From: JAGQPD01 sp020426865 | GTDB lineage: Bacteria; Planctomycetota; Planctomycetia; Pirellulales; Pirellulaceae | Assembly (NCBI GenBank): GCA_041399065.1 | Contig: JAWKTN010000005.1 | Span: 310,001 to 374,000 of the forward strand | DNA length: 64,000 bases | Direction: 5' to 3' | In this document: positions 34,173 to 44,700 of the stretch, in pieces | Numbering within the stretch: position 1 is the first letter of the stretch | How the letters are laid out: the number at the start of each line of letters is the position of its first letter | Notes under the pieces: generated by a model | The model's input: only the letters and a program-made list of their open reading frames with translations | Databases searched by the model: none | What the model was told of the DNA's origin: nothing | Program-made: the position numbers and the translations under genes

Positions 34173-35090
34173 GGCGATCGCCCCGGCAACGGGCTCTTCG
34201 ACAGACACAACGGCACCAGGGGCTAGCCCCTGGTGCCGGAGCTGGTCGATGACCCGTTCCCGCAACCGTTCCACCCCCACCAACAGCCCTCCCGCGATCG
34301 CCAAAGAATACCCCCCGCCGGCGAATCCCAACCTGCCAACAACCGACATGATCATGTCACAAAGATCGGACGCGGCATTATCCAGTATCCCCATCGAGAC
34401 TCGGTCACCGCATCCAGCCGTCTGAATTACCACGGGAGCCAAGCCGGCTATCGCTTCTCGCGGCGATAGCGATTCGTAAACTCGCTGCTTCCATTCCGCA
34501 GGCTCTCGTGTTTCCCAAAAGCGATGTAGCTCGGGTACCAACTCCGTCTGTGGGCCGCGTCCATCCGCACACCGTGTGGCCGCCATCAGTCCTGCTCGGC
34601 CCACCGCAAATGCACTCCCCTCATCACCGAAAAGATACCCCCAACCTCCCACGACGGCACTATTTCCCTGCCCGTCGTTCCCAAACGCCACCGATCCCGT
34701 CCCTGCGACGACCCCCACCCCTATTTCGGTTCCGAACGCCGCGGGAACAATCAGTCGATAGTCGGCAACGGACTGTATTGTGCGAGCAATTGCGTCGCGA
34801 CGCAGCCAATTCGCCAATCGACTTTCAAACTCATCACCTCCGCCACCGGCGATACCGAGAACGATGCAATCGGCAATGCATCTTTGTTGTTGCGATTGCG
34901 CCCACGCCAACTGGATCGCCCGTTCTATATTTTGCAGGGCCTGTCCGCCCCCCACCGATCGCGGGTTGCCGCTGCCAGCACGCCCCTCTCCCAACACCGC
35001 AATGCAATGATCACCGTCGATCGCCGCAATCCGAGCGATCGTCTTCGTCCCCCCTGCGTCGACGCCAATGATTGTTCGCCGTGGTGTCAT
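34107..35090 (-). CDS. BadF/NagK-type N-acetylhexosamine kinase
   Basis: Cytoplasmic sugar kinase of 327 residues in the BadF/BadG/BcrA/BcrD ATPase fold. Signatures are GVDAGGTKTIARIAAIDG (phosphate-1), GIAGGGGDEFESRLANWL, GVVAGTGSVAFGNDGQGN and GGWGYLFGDEGSAFAVG, the last being the pattern of N-acetylglucosamine and MurNAc kinases. GGGGAGATC precedes the ATG. The substrate is probably GlcNAc or another amino sugar; AnmK-like specificity is excluded by the fold. It is divergent from the symporter at 35236 and a few kilobases from the recycling locus, so a shared amino-sugar role is possible. Confidence 0.82.
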   Translation of the reverse strand: MTPRRTIIGVDAGGTKTIARIAAIDGDHCIAVLGEGRAGSGNPRSVGGGQALQNIERAIQLAWAQSQQQRCIADCIVLGIAGGGGDEFESRLANWLRRDAIARTIQSVADYRLIVPAAFGTEIGVGVVAGTGSVAFGNDGQGNSAVVGGWGYLFGDEGSAFAVGRAGLMAATRCADGRGPQTELVPELHRFWETREPAEWKQRVYESLSPREAIAGLAPVVIQTAGCGDRVSMGILDNAASDLCDMIMSVVGRLGFAGGGYSLAIAGGLLVGVERLRERVIDQLRHQGLAPGAVVSVEEPVAGAIALAALLVATPSAGQDKCGGTQQ

Positions 35091-35235
35091 GATCTCCCCA
35101 GATTGAATGGCTACGCACTTTCGATTCTAATTGAACCACGATCCCCAGACGCTTGGTAAGCAAGCCGCCGTGAACTCAATATCCCACAGGTCACGATACC
35201 TGCAGGGCAAGCATGCACCGCTAGTCTATTAAACC

Positions 35236-36783
35236 GTGAATCTTGCCATCCACAAAGTCGATATCGCCATTGTGCTCACCTATCTAATGGCGATCATGGC
35301 CTTCGGCGTCTGGATTGGCAAAAACCCTCGTACGACGCTCGACTATTTTCTCGGCGGACGTACGTTGCCTTGGTGGGCGTTGTTGCTGTCGATCGTTGCG
35401 ACGGAGACCAGTACTGTCACGTTTCTGAGCGTACCAGGCAAATCGTTCGCCCCGGGCGGCAACCTCACATTCCTACAATTGGCGATCGGTTACATTATCG
35501 GACGCACGATCGTCGTTTGGATCTTACTCCCCGCGTATTTCCGCAGCGAGCTATTCACCTCGTATGAATTGTTGCAACATCGCTTTGGCACGACGACGCG
35601 CCGCCTGAGTTCCCTCCTATTCCTCGCGACTCGCAATGCAGCCGATGCCATCCGACTCTACCTGACGGCACTCGTCTTGAAACAAGCGATCGGCATGGAT
35701 TTGATCCCCTGCATTGTCCTTTTAGGAATCGTCACGACGATCTACACGCTGGCGGGTGGCATGAAATCGGTGGTTTGGAACGACGTGATCCAATTTACCG
35801 TCTACATGTTGGGGGCGATGTGGGCATTAGGGGTCATCCTGAGGATGGTACCCGGCGGCTGGAGCACGATCGTTGAATTCGGCCGCGAGACGGACCGCTG
35901 GCAATTGCTAACGACAGCCGGCGGAATGAACGCGCTCAATATCTGGGCCGGTGCCATTGGCGGCGCCTTTTTGACCCTGGCAACTCACGGCACGGATCAG
36001 CTGATTGTACAACGAGTCTTAGGCGCCAAGTCGCAACGACACGCGTCGGTCGCATTGATCGGCAGCGGGCTTGTCGTGTTTGTCCAGTTTGCCCTGTTTC
36101 TCGTCATCGGCGTCGGTCTTGCCTGTTACTACCAACAGTCGCCGCCGGCAACTGCCTTCACAGATAACGACGAGGTATTCGCGTCGTTCATCGTCAATCA
36201 TCTTGGAGTCGGCATCGTGGGGATCACGTTGGCAGCGGTTTTTTCCGCCGCCATGTCGACGCTGTCCAGCTCGCTCAACTCCTCGGCAAGTGTCTTCGTC
36301 AACGATTTTTATGTTCTCTTGCAACCGAACAGCTCCGAAGATCAACGCGTCCGCATCAGTCGCATCAGTACGTTGGTTTTTGGTATCCTCCAGGTCGCGA
36401 TTGCGATTGCCGTGATCAACATCGCAGCCAACACGGCCGTCGTCGATCGAGTGTTGTTTATTGCTGGATTCGCCAGTGGACCGATCCTCGGTTTGTTCTT
36501 CCTGGCCAGCCTTAGCAAACACTGCCGCGAGTCGGACGCGTTGTTTGGTTTCGTAGGGGGAGTTCTCATCTTATGCTGCGTGGTCTTTGGACCGCACCTC
36601 ATTGCCACGACCGGGTCTAGTGAAAGCATATCATCCGAAGTGGAAGCTGGCAGCACGGGCGTCGCAGTCGTAACATGGATACCACAGATCAACGGCTACT
36701 GGTACAGCCTGATCGGCTCGGTGGCCACGTTTTTATTTGCCCAAATACATCACGTTGTGCGTCGGAAGACAGGTTCACTTTAA
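35236..36783 (+). CDS. Sodium:solute symporter (SSS family)
   Basis: Inner-membrane sodium-coupled importer of 515 residues with about 13 membrane segments. Family motifs include the N-terminal DYFLGGRTLPWWALLLSIVA, then SVPGKSFAPGGNLTF and RNAADAIRLYLTALVL, TIYTLAGGMKSVVWNDVIQF, and AAVFSAAMSTLSSSLNSSAS before TM9, which carries serines typical of the Na2 site. The start is GTG with no strong ribosome binding site. Sequence alone does not give the substrate; sugars, amino sugars or sialic acid are common in this subfamily. It is divergent from the sugar kinase and lies 23 bases before the haem-protein gene. Confidence 0.87.
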   Translation: MNLAIHKVDIAIVLTYLMAIMAFGVWIGKNPRTTLDYFLGGRTLPWWALLLSIVATETSTVTFLSVPGKSFAPGGNLTFLQLAIGYIIGRTIVVWILLPAYFRSELFTSYELLQHRFGTTTRRLSSLLFLATRNAADAIRLYLTALVLKQAIGMDLIPCIVLLGIVTTIYTLAGGMKSVVWNDVIQFTVYMLGAMWALGVILRMVPGGWSTIVEFGRETDRWQLLTTAGGMNALNIWAGAIGGAFLTLATHGTDQLIVQRVLGAKSQRHASVALIGSGLVVFVQFALFLVIGVGLACYYQQSPPATAFTDNDEVFASFIVNHLGVGIVGITLAAVFSAAMSTLSSSLNSSASVFVNDFYVLLQPNSSEDQRVRISRISTLVFGILQVAIAIAVINIAANTAVVDRVLFIAGFASGPILGLFFLASLSKHCRESDALFGFVGGVLILCCVVFGPHLIATTGSSESISSEVEAGSTGVAVVTWIPQINGYWYSLIGSVATFLFAQIHHVVRRKTGSL

Positions 36784-36806
36784 TCGATACTGTTCGAGGA
36801 CAGTCT

Positions 36807-39800
36807 ATGTTCAGACTCTTTGTTCCGCCGAAAACCTCCCTTCTGCTCTTGGGATTTGCCACGGCACTTTTTGATGGTTTCGCCATCACCAGTCTGCACT
36901 GCGCACACAGCGCACATGCGGCGTTGCGCGCCGTCCTTGACGAACAGGCGTCGGTCATTCGCATCCAACGAGGGAGCCACCCTGTACCGATTCTCACACA
37001 GCAGATCCCACCGTCACATCGGCCATTCATCCATCCGCTGGTGGCCCCGGATGGGAAGGGGATTCTCACCGAAGCGAAGCCGCCACACCATCCACACCAA
37101 ACAGGACTCTACTGGGGCTTCACCCGCATTAACGGACGAGACACCTTCCATCATCCGGAAGGAGACTATTGGAAGCGACAATCTGCCACGATTCTGCCGG
37201 CCAACGACGAGCAGGTACGGTGGCAAACGGTCTACGACATTCTCGCCGAAGACGGTACGTCTCTGTTGACAGAGACGCAGACATGGACCATGTCCGAACG
37301 AGACGGCGAGTATTTCTTGGATTTGCAGTGGCAGGCGCGTGCACACGTGGATCTCACCATTGGCAAGTATGATTACGGTGGGCTGTTTCTTCGCATGCCA
37401 TGGCGTGAAGGAATCGCGGGAGAAGTCGTCAATGCGGCTCGGCAACGCAACCAACGCGCCGAAGGGCAACGTGCGATCTGGACCGACGTCGGGATGCAAA
37501 TCGATGGACGCGATGATTGGGCTCACGTCGCCATCTTCGACCACCCGCAAAACCGAGGCTTCCCGCAGGCGTGGCGCGTCGACGGACAGCTCGGTATCGG
37601 TCCGGTCCCTACCCGCGGTGGCGATTGGCACATTCCCGCCGATCAAACGGCAACTATCAAACACCAAATCGTCGTCTATACCGGAACCCTCAATGACTTG
37701 CACCTTACCAATCTTTGGCAAGAGTATACGGGGCAGAGTGGGACGTACGCCATGTGGAATCTGGCACAACAGGAAGGTCGCCAATCTCAATTCCTGACCG
37801 CGGAGGAATCGGTCCAAGCGATGACGGTGGCCAATGGCTTTCGCGCCAACGCGTACGCATCCGAACCGATGATCACGCAACCAATGGCGTTCTGCTGGGA
37901 TGATCGTGGTCGCCTGTGGATCGCCGAAAACCGCGACTACGAAACGCGAGGAACCGGTTTCGCCAACGCCAAGGATAGCCGGATTCTCATCCTGGAGGAC
38001 ACCGACCACGACGGCCGCGCCGACAAGCGGACCGTATTTCTCGAAGGGATCCACTTTCCGGCTGCCATCGCCGTCGGAATGGGAGGTCTATGGCTGGGGG
38101 CACCGCCGCACTTGCTGTTCATCCCCGATCGCGACAACGATGACCGCGCGGATTGGAACGACATCGAAGTGCGACTGACAGGTTGGGGAATCCGCGACCG
38201 ACACGAGACCCTCAATAGCCTTCTCTGGGGCCCCGACGGCTGGCTCTACGGCTGCCAGGGGTTTGCCACACCGTCGCAAGTGGGCACTCCGGCCGGCGAC
38301 GGAAAATACAACCCCGTGGAACAATTCCCCGAATCGTTTGCCTTCGCCGACAAGCCCGTCGATATCGACGGGGGTATCTGGCGGTATCATCCGCACAAAC
38401 GCCGTTTCGAGGTCGTCGCGCACGGGTTCAGTAATCCATGGGGACTAGACTATGACCCGTATGGCCAGATGTTTATCAGCGCCTGCGTGATACCGCATCT
38501 GTGGCACGTCATACCAGGCGGCATCTACCATCGACAAGGCGGTTCGCATTTCAATCCCTACGTCTACGACGATATCAAGACGATCGCCGACCATCGCCAT
38601 CGTTCCGCACATGGCGGTGCCCGCGTGTATGCCTCCGACGCCTTTCCTGAACAGTATCGCGGACGCATTTTCATGGCCAATATTCACGAACACGCGGTAC
38701 TCACCGATACGCTCGAACCCCACGGCTCGGGCTTCGTCGGGCACCACGGCGATGAATTCCTGCTGGCAAACAACGCCCAATGGATCGGCTTCAGCGTCGA
38801 AATCGGTCCCGAGGGTGGCCTCTACGTACTCGATTGGCATGACGCGGACATCTGCGGCAAAGAAGTTCTGCAAAGGGAAACCGGCCGGATTTATCGCGTC
38901 GTGCCTGAAAATTCACTGGCCAAGCCCTTCAACGGCCGCTACGACGATCTTAATTCGTTTGACAACGCCGCGCTCGTCACGCTGCAAACAAGTGACAGCG
39001 ATTGGCATGCACGTCGCGCACGCGTCGTCATGCAGCACCGCGCCGCTCAAGGTACCTTTGATGCCGACAGTGCCGCTGAACTTCGCAGCCTGTGGAGGCA
39101 GTCGTCGCACGTCCCTCATCGCTTACGCGCGCTCTGGTCGGCGCACGTCACCGGCACCCTGACCGCAGACGATCTGGTAACGTTGCTCGACGATCCACAG
39201 CCCTACGTGCGCGCATGGGCAATTCAACTGCTCTGTGAAGACTCGCCCGTCGCCGCCGATGGCCTGTCCCAGATCATCCGGCTCAGCCAGCACGAAACCT
39301 CACCGGTTGTCCGACTGTATCTGGCTGCTGCAATGCAGCGGCTCCCTGACGACGCTTGTTGGCAAATCGCCAGCCAGCTCGCCAAGCATGCCGAAGACGC
39401 TGACGATCATAACATCCCCAAGATGATTTGGTATGGCATCCAGCCGCATGTCACCGAGGATATCCCCCAGGGCATTACGCTGGCAACATCCGGTCGCATA
39501 CCACTACTCACTCGGTTTATTGCCCGCCGCCTGGCCGATGACGATCAACTGGAACCTGTCGTCGCCTGGATCGCCAAAAACTCGCAAGCACATGACGCCC
39601 AACTGCAGTGGCTGACCGCAGGACTGCTCGACAGCCTCGACAGCCGGCAGACTCACCAGCCGCCCTCCGCCTGGGACGTGGCCTACCCACTGTTGAAATC
39701 CAAGTCCGAACGGGTCGCACGATTGGCCACCGAATTGGCACAACGATTCGGCGATACATCGGCCATCGATCAACTGTTCGACGTGATTGCCAACCCCCAG

Positions 39801-40649
39801 CTGCCCGCGAAAGAACGAGAAAGTGGCCTACAAGTCCTGGCGACGCAACGTGGCGAGAGATTACAGCCACAGTTGCCGAAACTGTTGGACGACGACGCCA
39901 TTCGTACGGAAGTCATTCGCACGATCGCGGCTTTCGACAACGATCGACTTGCCAGCGCGCTACTGGAAAGATACGCTTCCCTTACGACGGAAGAAAAGCT
40001 CGAGGCGCTGCAAACCCTGGCCTCGCGAACGTCATACGGTCAGCAGTTGACCGAATCCCTTCGGCAGGGCCGGATCCCCAGAACGGACGTGCCCGCCTAC
40101 GTCGCACGGCAGTTGCAGCGAGTCGTGGGCCCGTCATTCGTCGACGTATGGGGGAGCGTTGATTTGTTGGCGGAGGACCAAAAAGAACTGTTCGCGAAAT
40201 ATCGCGATCTGCTAACCGATGCCAACCTCCGTCAGGCCGATCCGGGCAAAGGACACGAAGTCTTCCTGCGAACGTGCGCCGTGTGCCACCGCATCAACGA
40301 CGAAGGCGGTCAACTCGGCCCCGACCTGACAGGTGCCAATCGCACGAACGTCAACTACTTGCTCGACAATATCCTGACACCCAGCGCTACGATCCAGGAC
40401 GCTTATCGCATGCTGATCGTCAACACGAACGAAGGACGTGTTTATTCCGGGATCCTGTCAGGCGAGAGCGATCGCAGCATCACATTGCGGATCGCCAATC
40501 GCGAAATGCCCGTTGTGATCGCTCGATCAGAGATCCTGTCGCAAGACATCGCCCCCGTATCGATGATGCCTGAAGGGATACTCAACAACCTCTCCGAGAA
40601 GGAAGTGCTGAATCTCGTCGCTTTCCTGAGGTCCACTCCGGCACACTAG
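36807..40649 (+). CDS. DUF6807 (PmoA-like) / PVC-type haem-binding CxxCH fusion protein
   Basis: Predicted exported protein of 1280 residues. The ATG at 36807 has GAGGA upstream; a longer frame overlaps the symporter and is rejected. After a signal peptide, residues about 50-330 match the PmoA-like DUF6807 domain (HHPHQTGLYWGFTRINGRDT, DYGGLFLRMPW). Residues about 345-700 form the beta-propeller of PVC haem proteins (FCWDDRGRLWIAENRDYETR, DVDGGIWRYHP-type repeats). HEAT-like helices fill about 730-1080. The C-terminal cytochrome c has C1157-A-V-C1160-H1161 and a later methionine-rich segment. Such proteins are thought to be periplasmic dehydrogenases or oxidases of sugars; the substrate is unknown. 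Confidence 0.85.
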   Translation: MFRLFVPPKTSLLLLGFATALFDGFAITSLHCAHSAHAALRAVLDEQASVIRIQRGSHPVPILTQQIPPSHRPFIHPLVAPDGKGILTEAKPPHHPHQTGLYWGFTRINGRDTFHHPEGDYWKRQSATILPANDEQVRWQTVYDILAEDGTSLLTETQTWTMSERDGEYFLDLQWQARAHVDLTIGKYDYGGLFLRMPWREGIAGEVVNAARQRNQRAEGQRAIWTDVGMQIDGRDDWAHVAIFDHPQNRGFPQAWRVDGQLGIGPVPTRGGDWHIPADQTATIKHQIVVYTGTLNDLHLTNLWQEYTGQSGTYAMWNLAQQEGRQSQFLTAEESVQAMTVANGFRANAYASEPMITQPMAFCWDDRGRLWIAENRDYETRGTGFANAKDSRILILEDTDHDGRADKRTVFLEGIHFPAAIAVGMGGLWLGAPPHLLFIPDRDNDDRADWNDIEVRLTGWGIRDRHETLNSLLWGPDGWLYGCQGFATPSQVGTPAGDGKYNPVEQFPESFAFADKPVDIDGGIWRYHPHKRRFEVVAHGFSNPWGLDYDPYGQMFISACVIPHLWHVIPGGIYHRQGGSHFNPYVYDDIKTIADHRHRSAHGGARVYASDAFPEQYRGRIFMANIHEHAVLTDTLEPHGSGFVGHHGDEFLLANNAQWIGFSVEIGPEGGLYVLDWHDADICGKEVLQRETGRIYRVVPENSLAKPFNGRYDDLNSFDNAALVTLQTSDSDWHARRARVVMQHRAAQGTFDADSAAELRSLWRQSSHVPHRLRALWSAHVTGTLTADDLVTLLDDPQPYVRAWAIQLLCEDSPVAADGLSQIIRLSQHETSPVVRLYLAAAMQRLPDDACWQIASQLAKHAEDADDHNIPKMIWYGIQPHVTEDIPQGITLATSGRIPLLTRFIARRLADDDQLEPVVAWIAKNSQAHDAQLQWLTAGLLDSLDSRQTHQPPSAWDVAYPLLKSKSERVARLATELAQRFGDTSAIDQLFDVIANPQLPAKERESGLQVLATQRGERLQPQLPKLLDDDAIRTEVIRTIAAFDNDRLASALLERYASLTTEEKLEALQTLASRTSYGQQLTESLRQGRIPRTDVPAYVARQLQRVVGPSFVDVWGSVDLLAEDQKELFAKYRDLLTDANLRQADPGKGHEVFLRTCAVCHRINDEGGQLGPDLTGANRTNVNYLLDNILTPSATIQDAYRMLIVNTNEGRVYSGILSGESDRSITLRIANREMPVVIARSEILSQDIAPVSMMPEGILNNLSEKEVLNLVAFLRSTPAH

Positions 40650-40740
40650 TTGGCTGCCACCAGCTCTAGCAACATCGCCTTTTTTTGCCGCGTCGTCCTC
40701 AACAAGCATGGCGAGCGTAGCGAACAGATCGGGGACTTGG

Positions 40741-40770
40741 TTGCGGCCGTTACCCGCGATAAGGTACAAT
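40741..40770 (+). promoter_or_regulatory. Sigma-70-like promoter of the aldo/keto reductase
   Basis: TTGCGG at 40741-40746 and TACAAT at 40765-40770 are separated by 18 bases. The -10 box is 68 bases before the ATG. This would give the reductase its own transcript, although it follows the haem-protein gene in the same direction. Confidence 0.45.
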
Positions 40771-40781
40771 GAGGGCCAACA

Positions 40782-40798
40782 GGCCTGATCGTCAGGCC
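40782..40798. repeat. Perfect short hairpin in the reductase leader
   Basis: GGCCTGA-TCG-TCAGGCC, a perfect 7-bp stem with 3-base loop, lies just downstream of the predicted transcription start. It could be an operator or a leader hairpin; no T-tract follows. Confidence 0.5.
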
Positions 40799-40837
40799 GC
40801 GATGGAGTGTGTCAGCGGTTTTCCGGGAGATCACACA

Positions 40838-41734
40838 ATGTCAAAGCTGAATCGTCGTGCGTTTGTCGGCGCCACGGGCGGTGTTGCGGCGCTGTTGAGT
40901 CAAGCCTCGTTGGCGGTCGCCAGCGACGTCCCTGCCCCTCCACAGGTTCCGCTGGGAAGAACCGGGATCCAACTCTCTCGAGTCGCCCAGGGGACCGGAG
41001 TCCACGGCGGCAACCGTCAATCCGATCAAACACGCCTGGGGTTCGAAAAGCTGGTTTCGCTCTTCAAACATGCGTACGACCGCGGCATTACTTTTTTCGA
41101 CCTTGCCGACCTGTACGGAACACACTTGTACTTTCGCGAGGCACTGCGTACGATTCCCCGCGAGAAGGTCACGATCCTCACAAAAATGTGGTGGCGCTAC
41201 GATGGACCAGAGGCCAATTCGCGGGAACCAGAACGGCGTCAGATCGCGCGCAGCACGCTGGAACGCTTCCGTCATGAACTCAATACCGATTATATCGACA
41301 TCGTCCTGTTGCATTGCATGACCAAGAGCTCCTGGACGGAGGAGCTCCAGCCGTATATGGAAGAACTGGCATTTGCCAAAGAGAACAAACAAGTCCGCGC
41401 CATTGGCGTATCGTGTCACGACTTGGGTGCCCTCGAGGCGGCTGCCAAATCACCGTGGGTCGATGTCGTGTTGACTCGCATCAATCCCCGTGGCGTCAAG
41501 ATGGACGGGACCCCCGAGCAGATCACGGACGTGATCCGGGAGATGAAGGCCAATGGCAAAGCCGTAATTGGCATGAAGATCTTCGGCGAAGGTCAACTTC
41601 GTGACGAGCGTGAAGCGTGTATCAAGTTCGCTCAAGAGCTGGGGCTGCTCGACGCGATGACGATTGGCTTCGAAAAGCCTGAACAAATCGATGACGTCCT
41701 GCGGCTGCTGGAAAAATATCCCGCACGGACTTAG
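40838..41734 (+). CDS. Tat-exported aldo/keto reductase
   Basis: NAD(P)-dependent oxidoreductase of 298 residues with a twin-arginine signal peptide (KLNRRAFVGATGGVAALLS). The ATG at 40838 has GGGAGA eight bases upstream. The catalytic tetrad residues are visible: Asp and Tyr in FFDLADLYGT, Lys in VTILTKMWWR and His in DIVLLHCM. Aldo/keto reductases exported by Tat with bound cofactor are common in planctomycetes. The gene follows the haem protein, so both may act on the same oxidised sugar in the periplasm (inference). The C-terminal part fits a DUF4405-free, short AKR form. Confidence 0.87.
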   Translation: MSKLNRRAFVGATGGVAALLSQASLAVASDVPAPPQVPLGRTGIQLSRVAQGTGVHGGNRQSDQTRLGFEKLVSLFKHAYDRGITFFDLADLYGTHLYFREALRTIPREKVTILTKMWWRYDGPEANSREPERRQIARSTLERFRHELNTDYIDIVLLHCMTKSSWTEELQPYMEELAFAKENKQVRAIGVSCHDLGALEAAAKSPWVDVVLTRINPRGVKMDGTPEQITDVIREMKANGKAVIGMKIFGEGQLRDEREACIKFAQELGLLDAMTIGFEKPEQIDDVLRLLEKYPART

Positions 41735-41790
41735 CGCCACACAACGGTCACACATAGGCGTACCGATTCCGCGGTACTCCGCACGACGGG

Positions 41791-44700
41791 CTATGTCAGG
41801 TCGTTCGGATCAGCGTTGCCCGCTTGCATCCGCGTAATTCGAGCCCGACGTTCGCGCGCAACCTGCGCCGGTTGCCAGGATGCCAGGCGATCGTCGCCCG
41901 ACCAAGAGCTCGATGATACAAAGGGTCGATCGCCGGCGTCGGCAGAAACTGACGACTCCACCGGCGTATCGCCCATACTGCGAGGCTCACCGTCTCGACA
42001 CGCATCCGGCACAGGCGCTACATCGGCACTCGACGTCGGTTCAGATCGGCCTAAGGCAACAACCGAGCGATTGCCCTGCAGCTGAACGGCCCAGTATTTC
42101 AGGTCATTGGCATCCACATCTCCGTCGTGGTCCGCGTTTCCCACAGACCGGACGGCATTCGTCAGTGACGCACCAAAGCCTCGCTGCCAGGCGAGAAAAT
42201 CAATGCCATCAATCTTGTCGTCGGAGTTAAAATCTGCCGCTGCTGGCAGCGGTTCACCCGGCAACGTGTAGGAGATGGTCAGCTGCGGGCGGTTGGCAAT
42301 AACCGGTGCTTCGCTGGAGTCGAATTCCATGCCATCGTTGTTGCTGTCGTCGGCAATAATAAAGCCGAAATTCTCCGACGCATCATCAACCCAGTGCTGC
42401 ACCAAGGCGATGCCAGCCGCATTCAGTTCATACGTGAACACCCCTAGTGCGGTAGGGGTCATCACTCCGAGGATCTCCGGACCTCGATCGAGCGTCCCCG
42501 CTGCGCCAGATGTTTGCCATAGTACTCCGGCCGCAGCATTATTCCACGTCGCTTCGTCTTCCACCCAGTTGCGACGGGCCGCATAGATTTCGTAGTCCTG
42601 CCCGCCGACAGTCGAGTTGTTAATGTTCACGGTAATCGCAACGCTGCTGATCGTGCTTCCTGCCGGAATCAAGGACGTGTCCCAACGAATCAACCCTAAC
42701 GTTTCCAGCGGATCGGAACCATCGATGCTGAGTTCGACGTCGTTCGCGTAATTCGTGTTGGCCTGACCATTATTGCCATTGATCCAGGTGTCGACGGTCC
42801 CGGTATAGTCCGTATTGGGAAATGCATCTTGCTTGAACCCAACCACGTTCCATGCAGCACTTACCGCACTGGCAAACGATTGATTGTTGGTCGCGGTCAC
42901 GTGGTACGTCGTCAAAGACCCTACGTTGGTCGACGTATCGCTGTAGGTCGTGTCGACGGTCGTGCCGATTTCGAGGCCGTTTCGCCAGATCGTATAGTAT
43001 TGCACCCCTGATTCCGGATCAGACGACGCATCCCAACTCAAGTCGATACGATTGGCACTGACGATGGTCCCGGATAGCCCACGGGGAATCGAGGGGGGCG
43101 TATCATCGCGAGCATTGCTGATCGACGCACTCAAGCCACTTTCCACACCATCCCCGTTGACCGCGGCGACTTGATAGAAATAGATGTCCCCCGACAAGAC
43201 CGTTGTGTCACTGTAACTCGTTCCGGTGCTCGTCCCAATCAACTGGCCATTGCGGTAAACCTGATATGCCGCAACACCTGTTTGCTCATCCATGGCGGCG
43301 GACCAATGAAAATCGACGCGCGTGCTATTGGCCAGATCCAACGTGATGCCAAGAGGAACGGATGGCGGTGTGGTATCGATGCCCGGCGACGGTTGCGCGA
43401 AGAATTGATACTGTGGTCCGCCGTCCGGCATGCGACCTTGTGACACGCTAGTGGTCTGCGGGCCGTAATAGACAAGATCGATTTGATTCAATTCGCTATC
43501 AAGCAAACCAATCCATCCTCGCTCATCGGACAACCTGAAACCAACGTGTTCAGCACCATTCTCGACATTGCCATCGGCATAAAAGACGGCATAACCGCCT
43601 GCCTCGACGTAACTGAGCTCCGTAATCGCATGCTTGTCAGGTTCACTGACGGGATCGTCCGTCAAGTACAAGCCACCCAGTGGCACCGGCAAGCTACTGG
43701 CGTTGTAAAGCTCGACAAAGTCATCCGAATAGCGTTGCCCCCTTATCGTGTAACCACCCTTGGCGAACCACTCATTGACATACAAATGCTCTGCCGTTCC
43801 CAAGGGTTGCGCAACGTTCGGCCCGCCCAATGTCGGAACCGCTAACCCCCAACCTGCTGCCGGAAGGCGTCCGATGGATCGATCGACCAACTGCCTGCCG
43901 AATTCAACGCTATCGACAACATCGACTGGTTCACCGACCATCTGATTCGCCCAATCAATCAAGAACACGGCTTCGCCTTCCCGCTGCAACCCGAACCCGA
44001 CGTGGATTTCGTTCGCCACTGGGGCCAGGCTATCCGCGTACACAACCAAATACTCGCCAGCACCCAAAATCGTTCCGTTGGGAAACACAAACCTGTCGGG
44101 TTGCGTCAGATCATCGGTCAAGCTGTATCCGCCGAGATCAACCGGCACTGCGCCGCGGTTGTACAACTCGATGGCATCTGGGTGAGTCCCCCCCAATGCG
44201 AATGCCGTGCTGTTGGCCGCCAGCACTTCGTTGATCACAACATCGAACGGCGGTGGCCCAACGGTGTCGACTGTCCACTCAACAGTGGTAGCGCGGGCTT
44301 CATCCTGCCAGGTTCCGCCGTACTCTTTACCGATCACCTCCAAAGTGTACGGGCCGTCGGCGAGTCCGGACAGCGTCAAGGCAGCGGTGCGTGCCGTCGC
44401 TTCGGTGTCACTAAAGGCAAACCCCGCGCCGATGGGGATTTCGGTGCTCCACGCCCCACCATTGACGCGATAACGATAGGCCATAATGCCCGGCCCGCCC
44501 ACCACAAGTGTCACATCGGCGAACGGTGTCACGGCAGGTGGCACGTCGGCGATCCAGATCCCTTCCGGTACCAATGCGCCGAAATCCATCCCGAACGGAC
44601 CAGTGCCACGAGCCGGTGATCCCTCGCCGAGCATGAAGTTGCCCGCGACGGCATCGACAAAGCTTACATTGCCCATCAGCAATTCATCGCTCAGGTTCAG

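Noticed and set aside
41740..41775. Terminator between the reductase and the giant gene
   Set aside because: A GTACCG/CGGTAC hairpin exists but no T-tract follows on either strand.
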